DNA of 40,358 nucleotides, taken from the NCBI GenBank assembly GCA_964603125.1, contig CAZRUA010000020.1, forward strand, positions 1 to 40,358, written 5' to 3'. Numbering within the stretch: the first letter of the stretch is position 1; each line of letters opens with the position of its first letter. The position numbers and the translations under genes were made by a program. The notes below the pieces were generated by a model. It did no database searches. It had not been told where the DNA came from and saw only the letters and a program-made list of their open reading frames with translations. This document shows, in pieces, positions 9,201 through 18,192 of this stretch. The DNA comes from CAZRUA01 sp964603125 (GTDB lineage Bacteria > Bacteroidota > Bacteroidia > B-17B0 > Aurantibacillaceae).

Positions 9201-12200
9201 ACTGCTTTATGCGGTCAATTGAAAATTGCTGCAGGATGTACTTTAACGGTTAGCACTTTTACTGGACATAATTTTGGCACCTACTCTACTCCAACTAGTG
9301 GAAACGGAACGATAAGAATTGCTTCGAACACAACATTAACAGGAAACTTCAATGATTTTATTGGAACAACTGGAGGAACTTTTGAATATTATGGAAATTC
9401 TTATACTTTACCTACAACATTTGCAAGCTATTATAATTTGGTTCTCACACCTAATGCTGGACAAATTTTAACTATGCCAGATGCAGCTTTAACAATCTAT
9501 AATAATATGACAACGCAGCAGGCTGGTGCAACAGGATTAAGTTATTTAAATATATCCGCAACTTCCAGAACGGTTACAATAAACGGAAACCTAAATGTTA
9601 CAAGTGGGAATTTACAATATAGAAATGGGATTGCTCAAAGCATTGTAGTATTAGGAGATGTAAATATTTCAGCTGGAGCAACTTTTGATGTTCAAAATTC
9701 GGCTGCTTTGAGCCACAGCTTAACTATAAGTGGAAATTTGAGTAATGCAGGAACTTTAGATTTTAGTACTGCTGGAAGTGATTGTAACGTTACATTTACT
9801 GGCACATCAAATAAATCAATTTCAGGAGCTGGAGCCACAACCGACTTTAACACTCTAACGGTTAACAAAGGAACTTCACAAACTCCAATTTTAGATGTTA
9901 CTTCAACAGCATTTACTTTATCAGGAACTTCTCCAAATTTAGTTTTAACAAACGGAACTTTTAAGTTTTCTACAGCATCTAGTTTAACACTTGGACTTTC
10001 TACAACCTCCTTCACAATACCTTCAACTGCATGCTTATCAATGAACTCTACAAATAGTATCATGAATATTGCTACTGCCAATGCTGCTGCAAACGATTTA
10101 TTTTTAAATGGAAAATTGCAAGTATTAACAGGTACTGTTAATGTAGGTACATCTGGAAATACTTTAGGTAATGACATTGAATATGCTGCAGCTGGATTAC
10201 CCGAACTAGACATTCAGGGTTCTGGAATTTTAAATGTAGATGGTCAGATTAGAAGAACATTAACAAGTGCAACAGGTTCGTTAATCTTTGGGATGTCTGG
10301 TACAACAAGTACTTTATTAATTAGAGGTGCAGGTGCATCAACATTAAGAGGTATGCTAGAAATCACTAATACAGGAAGTGTATTTAATATGTCGGGCACA
10401 CCAACCATTATTTTCCAAAACGCTGCTGGAGTAGATTATGGAGATGTTTACATTGTTCCTTCTTCATCAACAGTTACTGGAGGAACTTTGCAATTTGGTA
10501 ATGCAAGTACTGCGGCTTCCGAAATATTTAAATTAATATCAAATGTGAGTTTATACAATATTGTTGTTAATACTACAAACTCACCTACAGTGCGCTTAGA
10601 TAACTATGGTATAACAATACTAAACAACTTAAGCATTCAAGCAGGTGCAATTTTTAACGCTAACAGTTTAGATGTAAATATTGGAGGAAACTTAACAAAC
10701 TTAAATGTAACTAACACAACAGGAACAGCAGTTGGTGGATACAGGGCTGGTTCAGCAACTCAAACAACAACATTTAATAGTTCTAGTGCTAATCAAACCA
10801 TAACAGGAACTTCAACACCAAACAGAACAAACTTCGCCAATTTAGTAATTAACAACACATTTGGTACAGTTACATTAGCAGCTAATACAGCTGTTACAGT
10901 AAATAGTATGTTAACTATTTCTAATGGAACTTTAGCTGATGGCGGTAATATCATACGAGTTTTAGGTAATATTTCAAATTCAGCGACACATAGTGGAAGT
11001 GGAAAAATATTTTTAAACGGCAGCACTCAACAAGTCATGAGTGGTTCGGGCTCTGGTATTTTTCAAAACATTGAATTAGATAATAGCAGCGGTTCAATTT
11101 TCACTGCAAATCAAACGGTTAATGGCGTTTTAACATTAACCACGGGTATATTTGAAATAAATTCCTACCTACTTACATTAAACACAAATGCAAACGTTTC
11201 GGTTACAACTCCAAGTGCAACAAAAATGATTAAAATGAGTGGTTCATTAATTGACCAAGGTATAACTAAGAACTTTCCAACTGGTGCATTTAACATTACT
11301 TTTGCAATAGGCTCAGGAACAAAATATACACCAGTATCATATAACGTAACAGCCAATTCAGCAGCAGGTAGCATTAACATTACCTTGGTGGACAATAAAC
11401 ATCCTTCTACTCAAGACCCTTTAAATTTAGAACTTTCTTATTACTGGAATGTAACTGCAACAGGTTTTTCTGGCTTAAATGTGACTCACACTTACAATTA
11501 CATTCAAAGTGATGTTTTTGGTACAGAAACGCTTTACAAAACAGGTAGGTTTTATGATGGAGATTGGATACCTGTTGATGGATACGCAGGAACTGTTAAT
11601 GCGGCTGCTAATACAATGACACTTACAAATGTAAATTTTATTGATGGAGATTATACAGCAGGTGAATCAGATGGTTCTACTACATTAGAATTTCAAGCGC
11701 TAAAAACATATTACAGCAGAAATGCAACCTTAGGAGGTGATTGGGACAATTTAAATTCGTGGAGTACGGATGATATTTTGCAACATGCAGGTGCCCCTGC
11801 AACCAGAATGCCTGAAGGAAATCCTGTAATCATTGCGTCAGGACACACAATAACTGCCAATGGAAACTCCAGAGTTGCTCGTTCAATTGTTTTGAATGGA
11901 ACTGCAATTTTAGATTATTCAGATTTTATAAACCACACACCTGGTAATGTTAGTGGAACAGGAACAATTAAAATAAAATCAACCTCAGGTGGCTCACTAT
12001 TAATTCCTTCTGCAAACTATACCAGTTTTGTTGCTGCAGGTGGCGGTACTTTTGAGTTTTATGGCACAACAAATGCAACATTAAATGCAAGTGCCTTTAC
12101 ATTCAACAATGTTATTTTCTCAGGCACATCTACAAAAACATTAGCTTCAGGAACTTATGTTCTCAACGGCAATTTAACAATAAGTGGAGGCACTTTAAGC

Positions 12201-13547
12201 AATACAACGAATAACTCTCCTTTATCTATAAAAGGTAACTGGACTAACAATTCGGGCGCAAGCGCATTTTTGCCTGGTTCAACAGGAACAGTTACATTTA
12301 ATGGAACAAGTGCTCAATCAATTGGCGGAAGTGCCTCTACAAACTTCAACAATCTAGTGATAAACAACTCTAGTAGTACTGGAGTAACTCTTAATGCAGC
12401 TGCTTCTGTTACAAAAGCTCTTACACTTACTGATGGTTTTCTTTACACAAGTTCAACTAATTTATTAAGCTTAGCCGATAATGCTACTGCTACTTCGGGA
12501 AGTGTAAACAGTTATGTAGCTGGACCAATGAAAAAAGTTGGTGATGATTCCTTTACATTTCCAATAGGCTCAAGTAACGGAGCTAAATGGGCTAGAATAG
12601 GAATGATTAAAGTTTCTGGTTATAATACAACTACCGAATTTACCGCTCAATATTTTGCTACTCCAGCATCAAATAATACCACTCCTCAAATGAATGGAGG
12701 CCTAGACCATGTGAGTTATGTTGAAGTTTGGGATTTAAGTAGAACTTTAGACCCATCAAATGATGCCACTGCCAAAGTATCTTTATACTATGAAGACCCT
12801 GTATTTAGTGGGATAAACTCATCTGGCGATACACGTGTAGCACATTTTAGTTCTGTATCCTCAAAATGGGAAAACATGGGAGGATCTGGTGCAAGTCCAA
12901 TAACTTCAACTGTTAATTTTAGCACTTTTAGTCCTATCACCTTCGGTTCAGTAGTAGCTTTTGGTATTAATCCATTACCGATTGAATTAGTTGATTTTAC
13001 TGCAACACCAAAAAATAATAATCATGTAGAATTAAATTGGACAACAGTAAGCGAGACCAACAATAATTATTTCACAATTGAAAGATCACAAGATGCATTT
13101 AATTTTAGCGAGCTAACTTTTGTTAATAGTCAAGCTATAAACGGAAACAGTAATTCAACATTAAACTATACATCAACTGATACTGAGCCTTTTGAAGGAA
13201 TTTCTTATTACAGATTAAAACAAACTGATTTAAATGGAGATTTCTCATATTCGGATATAATTTCTGTTTCATTAAACAAGAGTGGAGATTTAGACTTCCA
13301 AGTATATCCAAATCCAACTAATGGTAATTCATTTAATATTTTAGTTGAAAATGAAAAAGAGCAAGATATAAGTATAAATATTTATGATTTACAAGGGAAA
13401 CAAGTACTATCAAAAACAATTAAAACAGAACAAAGCGGAAAAAACAATATTGAAATCAACCCGAATGTACCTTTAAACTCGGGCATCTATATTATACATA
13501 TTCGTTCAAATACAAAATCAGGTTACAACAAATTAATCATTAAGTAA
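6258..13547 (+). CDS. Giant modular T9SS-secreted surface adhesin (2,429 residues)
   Basis: A cell-surface or secreted repeat protein. The ATG at 6258 is chosen over the in-frame TTG at 6219 because it starts directly at a signal peptide (MKFINNLLRLNHR then a hydrophobic core to STNA) and the TTG lies upstream of the predicted -7 box. Three large modules begin at residues about 35, 924 and 1817. Each opens with a YY-x-G-x-W-x-x-x-x-W block like the start of G8-type domains, then long Thr/Asn/Gly-rich beta-helix-like repeats (GTLADGG, NGTGSQ, F-x-N-L). The first two end in a shared block with YWKVTSTGF or YWNVTATGF. Residues about 2239-2340 are the LPIELVDFTA fibronectin-like region common before sorting domains, and about 2345-2429 the type A sorting domain (YPNPTNG ... 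KLIIK). An adhesion role is inferred from architecture. Confidence 0.92.
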   Translation: MKFINNLLRLNHRLITICTFVYLVFNSLSTNALSYYTYQSGNWNNPNVWTTDASGTTLVSPAVPGNGDNVTIMNGITVTLTANVATTTHVLTINPGAILNLSTFTFTAGLTSINGSGTLRVKSNYFPTGTNNFTTSTGSSVEYYDWSADALLPTSPVTYYNLTISHSLASSRIVTFGSAATTINGNFELVCTGTGLTFRLGDVVGTSRSLIFNGDVTIGSSCTMDVLAGTTTNHTLTCAGNFTNNGTLDLQNNADYAAAATNKANITFNGAADKILAINSSNTSFGNFTLDKGTDQTFILSVTCSVAGTSPFDGNLSNNMITLTNGTLKLGTNLTVPQLNTTGNYDISTGQNNNAGLWIDGAIVNQGGGSAMVVYGKFRVSDGSYTINSGQACIVTRDQGELLFEGGTTTMVTLRPSVNALSTGSYTQTGGTVTITGAVTNTDFPVFSWPFTTASFNMSGGTINVSLPTASGTAVNGGILIASSAYSVTGGTWNVNIPASAINFNINSSVPFWDLNVRKAGAGAGALTIGDQNMNHTSLGTPVTYTAKPLIVLNDLTLINGATSPTLNSSLNNTTDQNVTVGGHFNIQTGCTYTPGNNTTTFNGTGSQTFTNSGTITSGLYDFTVNKSSGTLTLAGTVATTTVRNNLSITTGTLADGGKTIDVKGNVANAGTHTGSGSITLSSTTLQTITSTNGVFGNLIFNNTIAAGLTSVALVGNTTINGDLTLNQNNLFNISSYNLALGASSSLLGTFSNTRFIRTQGLATDGGITKTFSSNTTFTFPLGFNIGTNYTPSTITLGGTAPTSYGSINVRPVNSEHPLTTASGLAILFYWKVTSTGFVLDPGTTVTHTYTYLDPAHVVATEGQYEPARYSSSTSLWTTGPTSDVNQATNTITFNPASFGAVIDGDYTTGDNNPSASGPFNPIRVFYSKTGGAFDWNNTAGTSWSLISHTGAATALVPGLNDVVQIGDATNNNHNMVIDANTALCGQLKIAAGCTLTVSTFTGHNFGTYSTPTSGNGTIRIASNTTLTGNFNDFIGTTGGTFEYYGNSYTLPTTFASYYNLVLTPNAGQILTMPDAALTIYNNMTTQQAGATGLSYLNISATSRTVTINGNLNVTSGNLQYRNGIAQSIVVLGDVNISAGATFDVQNSAALSHSLTISGNLSNAGTLDFSTAGSDCNVTFTGTSNKSISGAGATTDFNTLTVNKGTSQTPILDVTSTAFTLSGTSPNLVLTNGTFKFSTASSLTLGLSTTSFTIPSTACLSMNSTNSIMNIATANAAANDLFLNGKLQVLTGTVNVGTSGNTLGNDIEYAAAGLPELDIQGSGILNVDGQIRRTLTSATGSLIFGMSGTTSTLLIRGAGASTLRGMLEITNTGSVFNMSGTPTIIFQNAAGVDYGDVYIVPSSSTVTGGTLQFGNASTAASEIFKLISNVSLYNIVVNTTNSPTVRLDNYGITILNNLSIQAGAIFNANSLDVNIGGNLTNLNVTNTTGTAVGGYRAGSATQTTTFNSSSANQTITGTSTPNRTNFANLVINNTFGTVTLAANTAVTVNSMLTISNGTLADGGNIIRVLGNISNSATHSGSGKIFLNGSTQQVMSGSGSGIFQNIELDNSSGSIFTANQTVNGVLTLTTGIFEINSYLLTLNTNANVSVTTPSATKMIKMSGSLIDQGITKNFPTGAFNITFAIGSGTKYTPVSYNVTANSAAGSINITLVDNKHPSTQDPLNLELSYYWNVTATGFSGLNVTHTYNYIQSDVFGTETLYKTGRFYDGDWIPVDGYAGTVNAAANTMTLTNVNFIDGDYTAGESDGSTTLEFQALKTYYSRNATLGGDWDNLNSWSTDDILQHAGAPATRMPEGNPVIIASGHTITANGNSRVARSIVLNGTAILDYSDFINHTPGNVSGTGTIKIKSTSGGSLLIPSANYTSFVAAGGGTFEFYGTTNATLNASAFTFNNVIFSGTSTKTLASGTYVLNGNLTISGGTLSNTTNNSPLSIKGNWTNNSGASAFLPGSTGTVTFNGTSAQSIGGSASTNFNNLVINNSSSTGVTLNAAASVTKALTLTDGFLYTSSTNLLSLADNATATSGSVNSYVAGPMKKVGDDSFTFPIGSSNGAKWARIGMIKVSGYNTTTEFTAQYFATPASNNTTPQMNGGLDHVSYVEVWDLSRTLDPSNDATAKVSLYYEDPVFSGINSSGDTRVAHFSSVSSKWENMGGSGASPITSTVNFSTFSPITFGSVVAFGINPLPIELVDFTATPKNNNHVELNWTTVSETNNNYFTIERSQDAFNFSELTFVNSQAINGNSNSTLNYTSTDTEPFEGISYYRLKQTDLNGDFSYSDIISVSLNKSGDLDFQVYPNPTNGNSFNILVENEKEQDISINIYDLQGKQVLSKTIKTEQSGKNNIEINPNVPLNSGIYIIHIRSNTKSGYNKLIIK

Positions 13548-13598
13548 TTTTAATATTTACGCAAATATTCAATTCACAAAACGAAAATTAACAGAATA

Positions 13599-13633
13599 AA
13601 AAAAGGCAATGACTCAGTGTTATTGCCTTTTTT
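13599..13633. terminator. Bidirectional intrinsic terminator between convergent genes
   Basis: A 12-bp perfect stem (AAAAAAGGCAAT with ATTGCCTTTTTT) that can extend inward to about 15 bp around a TCAGT loop. The A- and T-runs give a U-tract in both directions. It lies between the 3' ends of the plus-strand adhesin gene and the minus-strand gene at 13650. Confidence 0.85.
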
Positions 13634-13649
13634 GTTTATAAGAATATAA

Positions 13650-14678
13650 TTACAATTTTATAAACTTTGTTTTTGCGCCATTCTTAGTTTGGATAAAATA
13701 CATACCAGATGGCAAATTACGGATATCAATTTGTTTATTAAGATTTAGTTTTTCACTCAATACTAACCTTCCAAACAAATCAGTTATTATAATATCATCC
13801 ATTTGTTCCGCATCAATCGTTAAATAAGACTCAACAGGATTAGGGAAAATAGCCAATTCTTTTACTGCAACTTCATTAATCCCAACACTTGAAGTAAAAA
13901 TATCAAATCCAATCCACTTATTGATTGAGTTATTGTAAATCCAAACGATATTATTTGCAAACGAAAATTGACCACCATTATACGAAGTGCTAGGGGCATT
14001 TGAAGGTAATGCAATACTAGCCGCATATGCACCAGTAGTTTTATTAAAAAATAATATTTGCTTAGTTGAATAATTATATAATCCAACTTCCATACCCACA
14101 CATCCAGTATATATTAATGTTGGAGAAGAAATGGAAGTGAAATTTGGTATACCAGTTAAAACTATTGTTGGAGCATCTACACCATTTACCCTTGATTCGC
14201 CATATAAACTTCCTGATTTATAATATAATATTCGATTGTTTTGCGGGTCAAATGCACCTATCGCCTGAGGATCGGGAGGTGTTGTATTAAATGGATTCTG
14301 AATTGTTCCTCCAAAATAACCTTGAGTTGTAAGATTATCCACAACAAAATAATTATTCCAAGTATTACCTTCAATTTTCCCTGTATTTGGATTGTACCAC
14401 ATACCTCTCCAATCTGTATCAATAGAACTTCCCAACAAGTTCCCATTAATATCAAAATACTCATCAGGATCATTACCACCAGCATTATTGCTATAATACA
14501 AATTAAATATAGGATTAAAAGCAACAGCTGTTCTATATTGTGTGCCTCCTGAACAATGCAATGTATCTCCCGAAACTACTGCTGTTGTTCTTAATGTACA
14601 TTGAGCAAAACTATTCTGATTAGCGAAACCTAAAGCGCTAACAAATAAAATTATCTTTCTAAAATTTCTCATAACCAT
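13650..14678 (-). CDS. Small T9SS cargo protein with six-bladed-propeller-like body
   Basis: A 342-residue secreted protein. The signal peptide runs from MRNFRKIILF to about residue 25 (NSFA|QC). The body (about 26-265) has short strands rich in Tyr, Asn and Gly with recurring blocks such as NPNTGKIEG, DPQNNRILYY and STKQILFFNKTTG, which look like propeller blades; no family was recognised. Residues about 268-342 are a type A sorting domain (IFPNPVESYLTI, then LPSGMYFIQTKNGAKTKFIKL). ATG at 14678 or 14672 could both start it. Only 3 nt separate it from the stop of the LamG gene upstream, so the two are probably co-transcribed. Function unknown. Confidence 0.85.
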   Translation of the reverse strand: MVMRNFRKIILFVSALGFANQNSFAQCTLRTTAVVSGDTLHCSGGTQYRTAVAFNPIFNLYYSNNAGGNDPDEYFDINGNLLGSSIDTDWRGMWYNPNTGKIEGNTWNNYFVVDNLTTQGYFGGTIQNPFNTTPPDPQAIGAFDPQNNRILYYKSGSLYGESRVNGVDAPTIVLTGIPNFTSISSPTLIYTGCVGMEVGLYNYSTKQILFFNKTTGAYAASIALPSNAPSTSYNGGQFSFANNIVWIYNNSINKWIGFDIFTSSVGINEVAVKELAIFPNPVESYLTIDAEQMDDIIITDLFGRLVLSEKLNLNKQIDIRNLPSGMYFIQTKNGAKTKFIKL

Positions 14679-14681
14679 AAA

Positions 14682-17330
14682 CTATTGTTTAATAAACTTG
14701 GTTGTTACTCCCAAATCTGTAACTATATAATAAACTCCGGCATTTAAGTCATTCAATTGAAGCTCCGACTTTCCTTTTGTTAAAGATGATGTTAAAACAA
14801 CTACGCCTAATGAATTAAATACTTTTAAACTTTTCCCTTCTGCTTTTATAGTCAATTTATCTTGAGCAGGATTAGGATAAACCAACATTTCATTTTTAAC
14901 ACTTTCTATACTATTTAATCCAACACTTGTATATGTTATACAATCGGACATTATGCTGCAACCGCTAACAGTTAATAAAACCCTGTAACTACCACTAGTT
15001 GTTGGTGTATAAACCATATTCGTTTCTCCTGGAATAATATTTCCTGTTCCGCAATCATACCATTGATAGGTAATACCTCCACCTGAAACAACGCTTTCTA
15101 AATTCACTCCGTTTTGTATTACTCCTGTATAAAACGAATTACAAGTTGCAGCTGAAAAAGGACTATCAGCAAGCCAATTAGAAGTTGAAGAAATTAATGT
15201 AAATCCTTGCAAACTACCATGACTTGAACCCATTCCACTACCATTTATTAAATTATATTCAGTTACGTTATTTTCGGCGTCAAGACCTTGATCAAAATGA
15301 TAGGCTGATATTAATCCTGAAGTTGCACTTGGTATATTACAACTTTTGTTAGCTAGAATTTCTACTGGACAAAGTGCTCTATTCCAAACCCTAACCTCAT
15401 CAACACTCCCTTTAAAGTTTTGATTACTGGCTAAAAGATTACCTCCAATACATAGCGGATAAAATTGGTTCTGAATTGTATATGTAAAAGGGCTTCCAAC
15501 CGCAAAACCATCTAGATACAACTGTGAACCATTTGTAACACCACTTTTAAATACAAATGCAACATGATGCCATTGATTATCATTTATAGGATTTCCAACT
15601 ATAATTTCAGCGGAAGTAGACCAATCATAAACAGCCAAACTATTATATCTTAAAAAAATACCATAAGCATTTACTTTTGCAACAATAGCTTTATAGCCTG
15701 TACTTAAATCATTTGTTTTTATCCAAGCCTCAACGGTTCCTGTACTAAGTTCATGATCTGGATTTGTTGCGAAATTTACAAAGTCATCTACACCATCAAA
15801 ATTTAAGGAAGTTGCATTAGCAGCTATATAATTAGAACAAGTATTACCTGTAGTAATTAAGCCTCCATCATCCCAATTGGATCCATTTCCATTTAAGGTA
15901 AATCCAACTAGTGTTCCAACTAAGCTTGAATTTTCAGCAAAAAGACTATCTATACCTGTATTATTTGCAACCTCTATACCTTGGTTAAAATGAAATACAG
16001 ATCTTAAACCACTTGTTGGAAATGAAACCTCGCAATTTGAATAATGTTGCATTTCAGGAATAGATAATACCCTATCCCAAATGCGAACTTCATCCAATTT
16101 ACCATTAAAATCACCAACACCCATTGCAGAACCTCCAAAACGAAATTCAGTCAATAATTGCCATGGTGTATTTACTGTGGTTGGATAGTAATCAACTATA
16201 CCATCCACATTGATACCCATTGCTTGACCTGCTCTAACAAATATAGAAACATGATACCATTGATTAATATTTACAGTAGCTGTGCTTATCAAAGTTCTTA
16301 AATTACCATCATAGGTATAATGTACAAAATGACTATTAACTAATTTTATTTGATGAGAAGCAGATGCATTTGTTCCGCTAGCATTGGTAGCAACAATTAT
16401 ATTTTGATCAGCTAATGAATTTAAAAGTACATTACATTCAATCGTATAATCAGTAAAAGGAGTTGTATTTGGCACTACTACTAAATCGTTTGTACCACCA
16501 AAAGACAAAGAATTAGCTGGCAAACCCGAAGACGGAGCACACACTAAAGGCAGATTAAATGGAGCACTAGAAACAAAATTCGAAGATGCCCCAGTTAATG
16601 CAAAACCCGTTAATGAAGCATCGGAAGTCAACGTAACTGAATTTTGAACTGCAAAAAGCGATGTGTTTGAACCATTTGTAACACCTTCATTAAAAGTATA
16701 ACTTGCAACTAAACCCGTCCCCGATAAAATATAATTATTCATTCCTGCACTAATCTCCTCACAAGTTCGTGCAATACTCCAAATTCGAGCATCGTCTATT
16801 GATCCTTGCCAATAGTATCCTTGATTAGGATGACGACCAAAAAACAATTGGCTAGCGCTATTAATCATCCCACCAGAGTTTGTACTAGTAGTTGTAATTA
16901 AAGAACCATTCCTATATGCCTTTAATGCGTTTCCATCATAAGTAACTGCCAAATGATACCAAGTATTTGGAAGCAGTGCTCCAAAAGAAGCTGAAAAATA
17001 ATTACCATTGACATCTCTTACCATTCCTACCCCTTGATAATTTGAAGAACTATGGTTCCATAATATACCTGCGTTTTCACCATAAATTGGACCATCAAGC
17101 CCTAGAGAAGAACCTGGTGCACTGGGACTTTTTGCCCAACATTCTATAGTCCAACTAGAAAAAGTAGTAGAATTAAGAACTGTTGAGGTTGTTATATGAT
17201 CGTCAATTCCATCAAAATCAATCGAAGAAGAATTTCCTCCACCAAAAACTTGATTGTTGGTATTATTTGATTGTGAAATGCAGGTGTTGAAAATAGCGAA
17301 ACCTGCAAGAATAAGTAATTTTTTTTTCAT
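14682..17330 (-). CDS. T9SS cargo protein with three LamG/concanavalin-like domains
   Basis: An 882-residue secreted protein: signal peptide MKKKLLILAGFAIFNTCISQ, then three laminin-G-like jelly-roll domains at about residues 35-200, 272-430 and 510-670. Each shows the pattern F-D/G-G-x-D-D or similar, W-x-H-[VL]-A/S and D-[ED]-[VA]-R-[IV]-W. An Ig-like segment (ITYQWYDCGTG ... GSYRVLLTVSGC) and a type A sorting domain (about 815-882, ending TKFIKQ) follow. LamG domains usually bind carbohydrate or glycoprotein. The gene starts 97 nt after the stop of the LytTR regulator gene and is on the same strand, which suggests functional linkage to that two-component system. Confidence 0.92.
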   Translation of the reverse strand: MKKKLLILAGFAIFNTCISQSNNTNNQVFGGGNSSSIDFDGIDDHITTSTVLNSTTFSSWTIECWAKSPSAPGSSLGLDGPIYGENAGILWNHSSSNYQGVGMVRDVNGNYFSASFGALLPNTWYHLAVTYDGNALKAYRNGSLITTTSTNSGGMINSASQLFFGRHPNQGYYWQGSIDDARIWSIARTCEEISAGMNNYILSGTGLVASYTFNEGVTNGSNTSLFAVQNSVTLTSDASLTGFALTGASSNFVSSAPFNLPLVCAPSSGLPANSLSFGGTNDLVVVPNTTPFTDYTIECNVLLNSLADQNIIVATNASGTNASASHQIKLVNSHFVHYTYDGNLRTLISTATVNINQWYHVSIFVRAGQAMGINVDGIVDYYPTTVNTPWQLLTEFRFGGSAMGVGDFNGKLDEVRIWDRVLSIPEMQHYSNCEVSFPTSGLRSVFHFNQGIEVANNTGIDSLFAENSSLVGTLVGFTLNGNGSNWDDGGLITTGNTCSNYIAANATSLNFDGVDDFVNFATNPDHELSTGTVEAWIKTNDLSTGYKAIVAKVNAYGIFLRYNSLAVYDWSTSAEIIVGNPINDNQWHHVAFVFKSGVTNGSQLYLDGFAVGSPFTYTIQNQFYPLCIGGNLLASNQNFKGSVDEVRVWNRALCPVEILANKSCNIPSATSGLISAYHFDQGLDAENNVTEYNLINGSGMGSSHGSLQGFTLISSTSNWLADSPFSAATCNSFYTGVIQNGVNLESVVSGGGITYQWYDCGTGNIIPGETNMVYTPTTSGSYRVLLTVSGCSIMSDCITYTSVGLNSIESVKNEMLVYPNPAQDKLTIKAEGKSLKVFNSLGVVVLTSSLTKGKSELQLNDLNAGVYYIVTDLGVTTKFIKQ

Positions 17331-17356
17331 AAATTATAAGTAAAAGTATTTTACAC

Positions 17357-17370
17357 AAAAGTGCACTTTT
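17357..17370. repeat. 14-bp perfect palindrome upstream of the LamG gene
   Basis: AAAAGTGCACTTTT is a perfect inverted repeat 27 nt before the ATG at 17330, in the 97-nt spacer between the LytTR regulator gene and the LamG cargo gene. It could be an operator for a dimeric regulator, but only one copy is seen and there is no other support. Confidence 0.35.
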
Positions 17371-17427
17371 ACAAACAATAGAAAGGAAGCAACTTTGTAA
17401 GCTGCGCAGTTGAGTTTGTGAACGGAA

Positions 17428-18192
17428 CTATCCATTATCCAATTTACGAAGAAACAATTCCCTCCTGTCTCTAGCTAAGTCAATTGATCGATTATTTTTC
17501 ATTGTAATTGTACCTCTGCCAGTTCTGCTAAATGAGGCTAAGTGATCAATATTAATAATGAAGGAACGGTGCACTCGAACAAGTTTTGGAAAATGTTCAA
17601 GTAACTGTTCAAAATATTTTAAGTTCTTTGAAATGGTTCGTTGCTTCTTATCCAAAGTAAACAAATGAACATAAGATCCATCCGCCTCCAGATATTCAAT
17701 ATCATTAACCGAAACATATTCGTATCCTCCCTGCACTGGTATTGCAATATTCTGAGAAGATTCTTTATCAAAATTCTTCACCAACGAATCCAACCTTACG
17801 CGTGCTTGTTTCATATTTTTTCTTTCACCCACTCTTTCAATAGCTTCGAGCAATTGCTTCTCTTGTAAAGGTTTTAATAAATAATCGATAGCTGATAAAC
17901 GAAATGCCTTTATTGCAAAATCGTTATACGCAGTAGTAAATACAATATCAACATCAATTTGTTCTAGCAGCAACTCTTCCGCTAATTGAATTCCCGATTT
18001 ACCAGGCATCTCAATATCCATAAAAACTAAATCTGGATTCAACTTTTTTATAATCAGCATTCCATCATCAGCATTTTCTGCTTCCCCTAAAACTAAAACA
18101 TTAGAAGCAAGTTCTTCTATCATCAAGCGAAGTAGTTTCCTTGCTTGTGGTGAATCATCAATAATGATAGCATTTAATTTAGCTTGTTTCAT
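17428..18192 (-). CDS. LytTR-family response regulator
   Basis: A 254-residue cytoplasmic transcription regulator. The receiver domain (about 5-125) has the acidic pair D12-D13, phosphoacceptor D59 (LVFMDIEMPG), T87 and K107 (LLKP). A LytTR DNA-binding domain follows (about 147-252), with IEYLEADGSYVHLFT and LVRVHRSFIINI. LytTR proteins bind pairs of short direct repeats spaced about two helical turns apart. Its ATG overlaps the kinase stop (ATGA, 18189-18192), so kinase and regulator are translated together and very likely form a pair. Candidate targets are the downstream LamG gene and possibly the TGAGTTYGAC elements elsewhere in the window; neither is shown. Confidence 0.95.
   Translation of the reverse strand: MKQAKLNAIIIDDSPQARKLLRLMIEELASNVLVLGEAENADDGMLIIKKLNPDLVFMDIEMPGKSGIQLAEELLLEQIDVDIVFTTAYNDFAIKAFRLSAIDYLLKPLQEKQLLEAIERVGERKNMKQARVRLDSLVKNFDKESSQNIAIPVQGGYEYVSVNDIEYLEADGSYVHLFTLDKKQRTISKNLKYFEQLLEHFPKLVRVHRSFIINIDHLASFSRTGRGTITMKNNRSIDLARDRRELFLRKLDNG

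Noticed and set aside
6734..11395. Several long minus-strand open frames inside the adhesin gene
   Set aside because: They lie opposite Thr/Asn/Gly-rich coding sequence, have Val/Pro-rich biased composition, no signal peptides and no recognisable domains; they are shadows of the plus-strand frame.
14241..14552. Plus-strand open frame opposite the small cargo gene
   Set aside because: Composition is Ile/Cys-biased with no start context or domain, and the minus-strand gene has a signal peptide and sorting domain.
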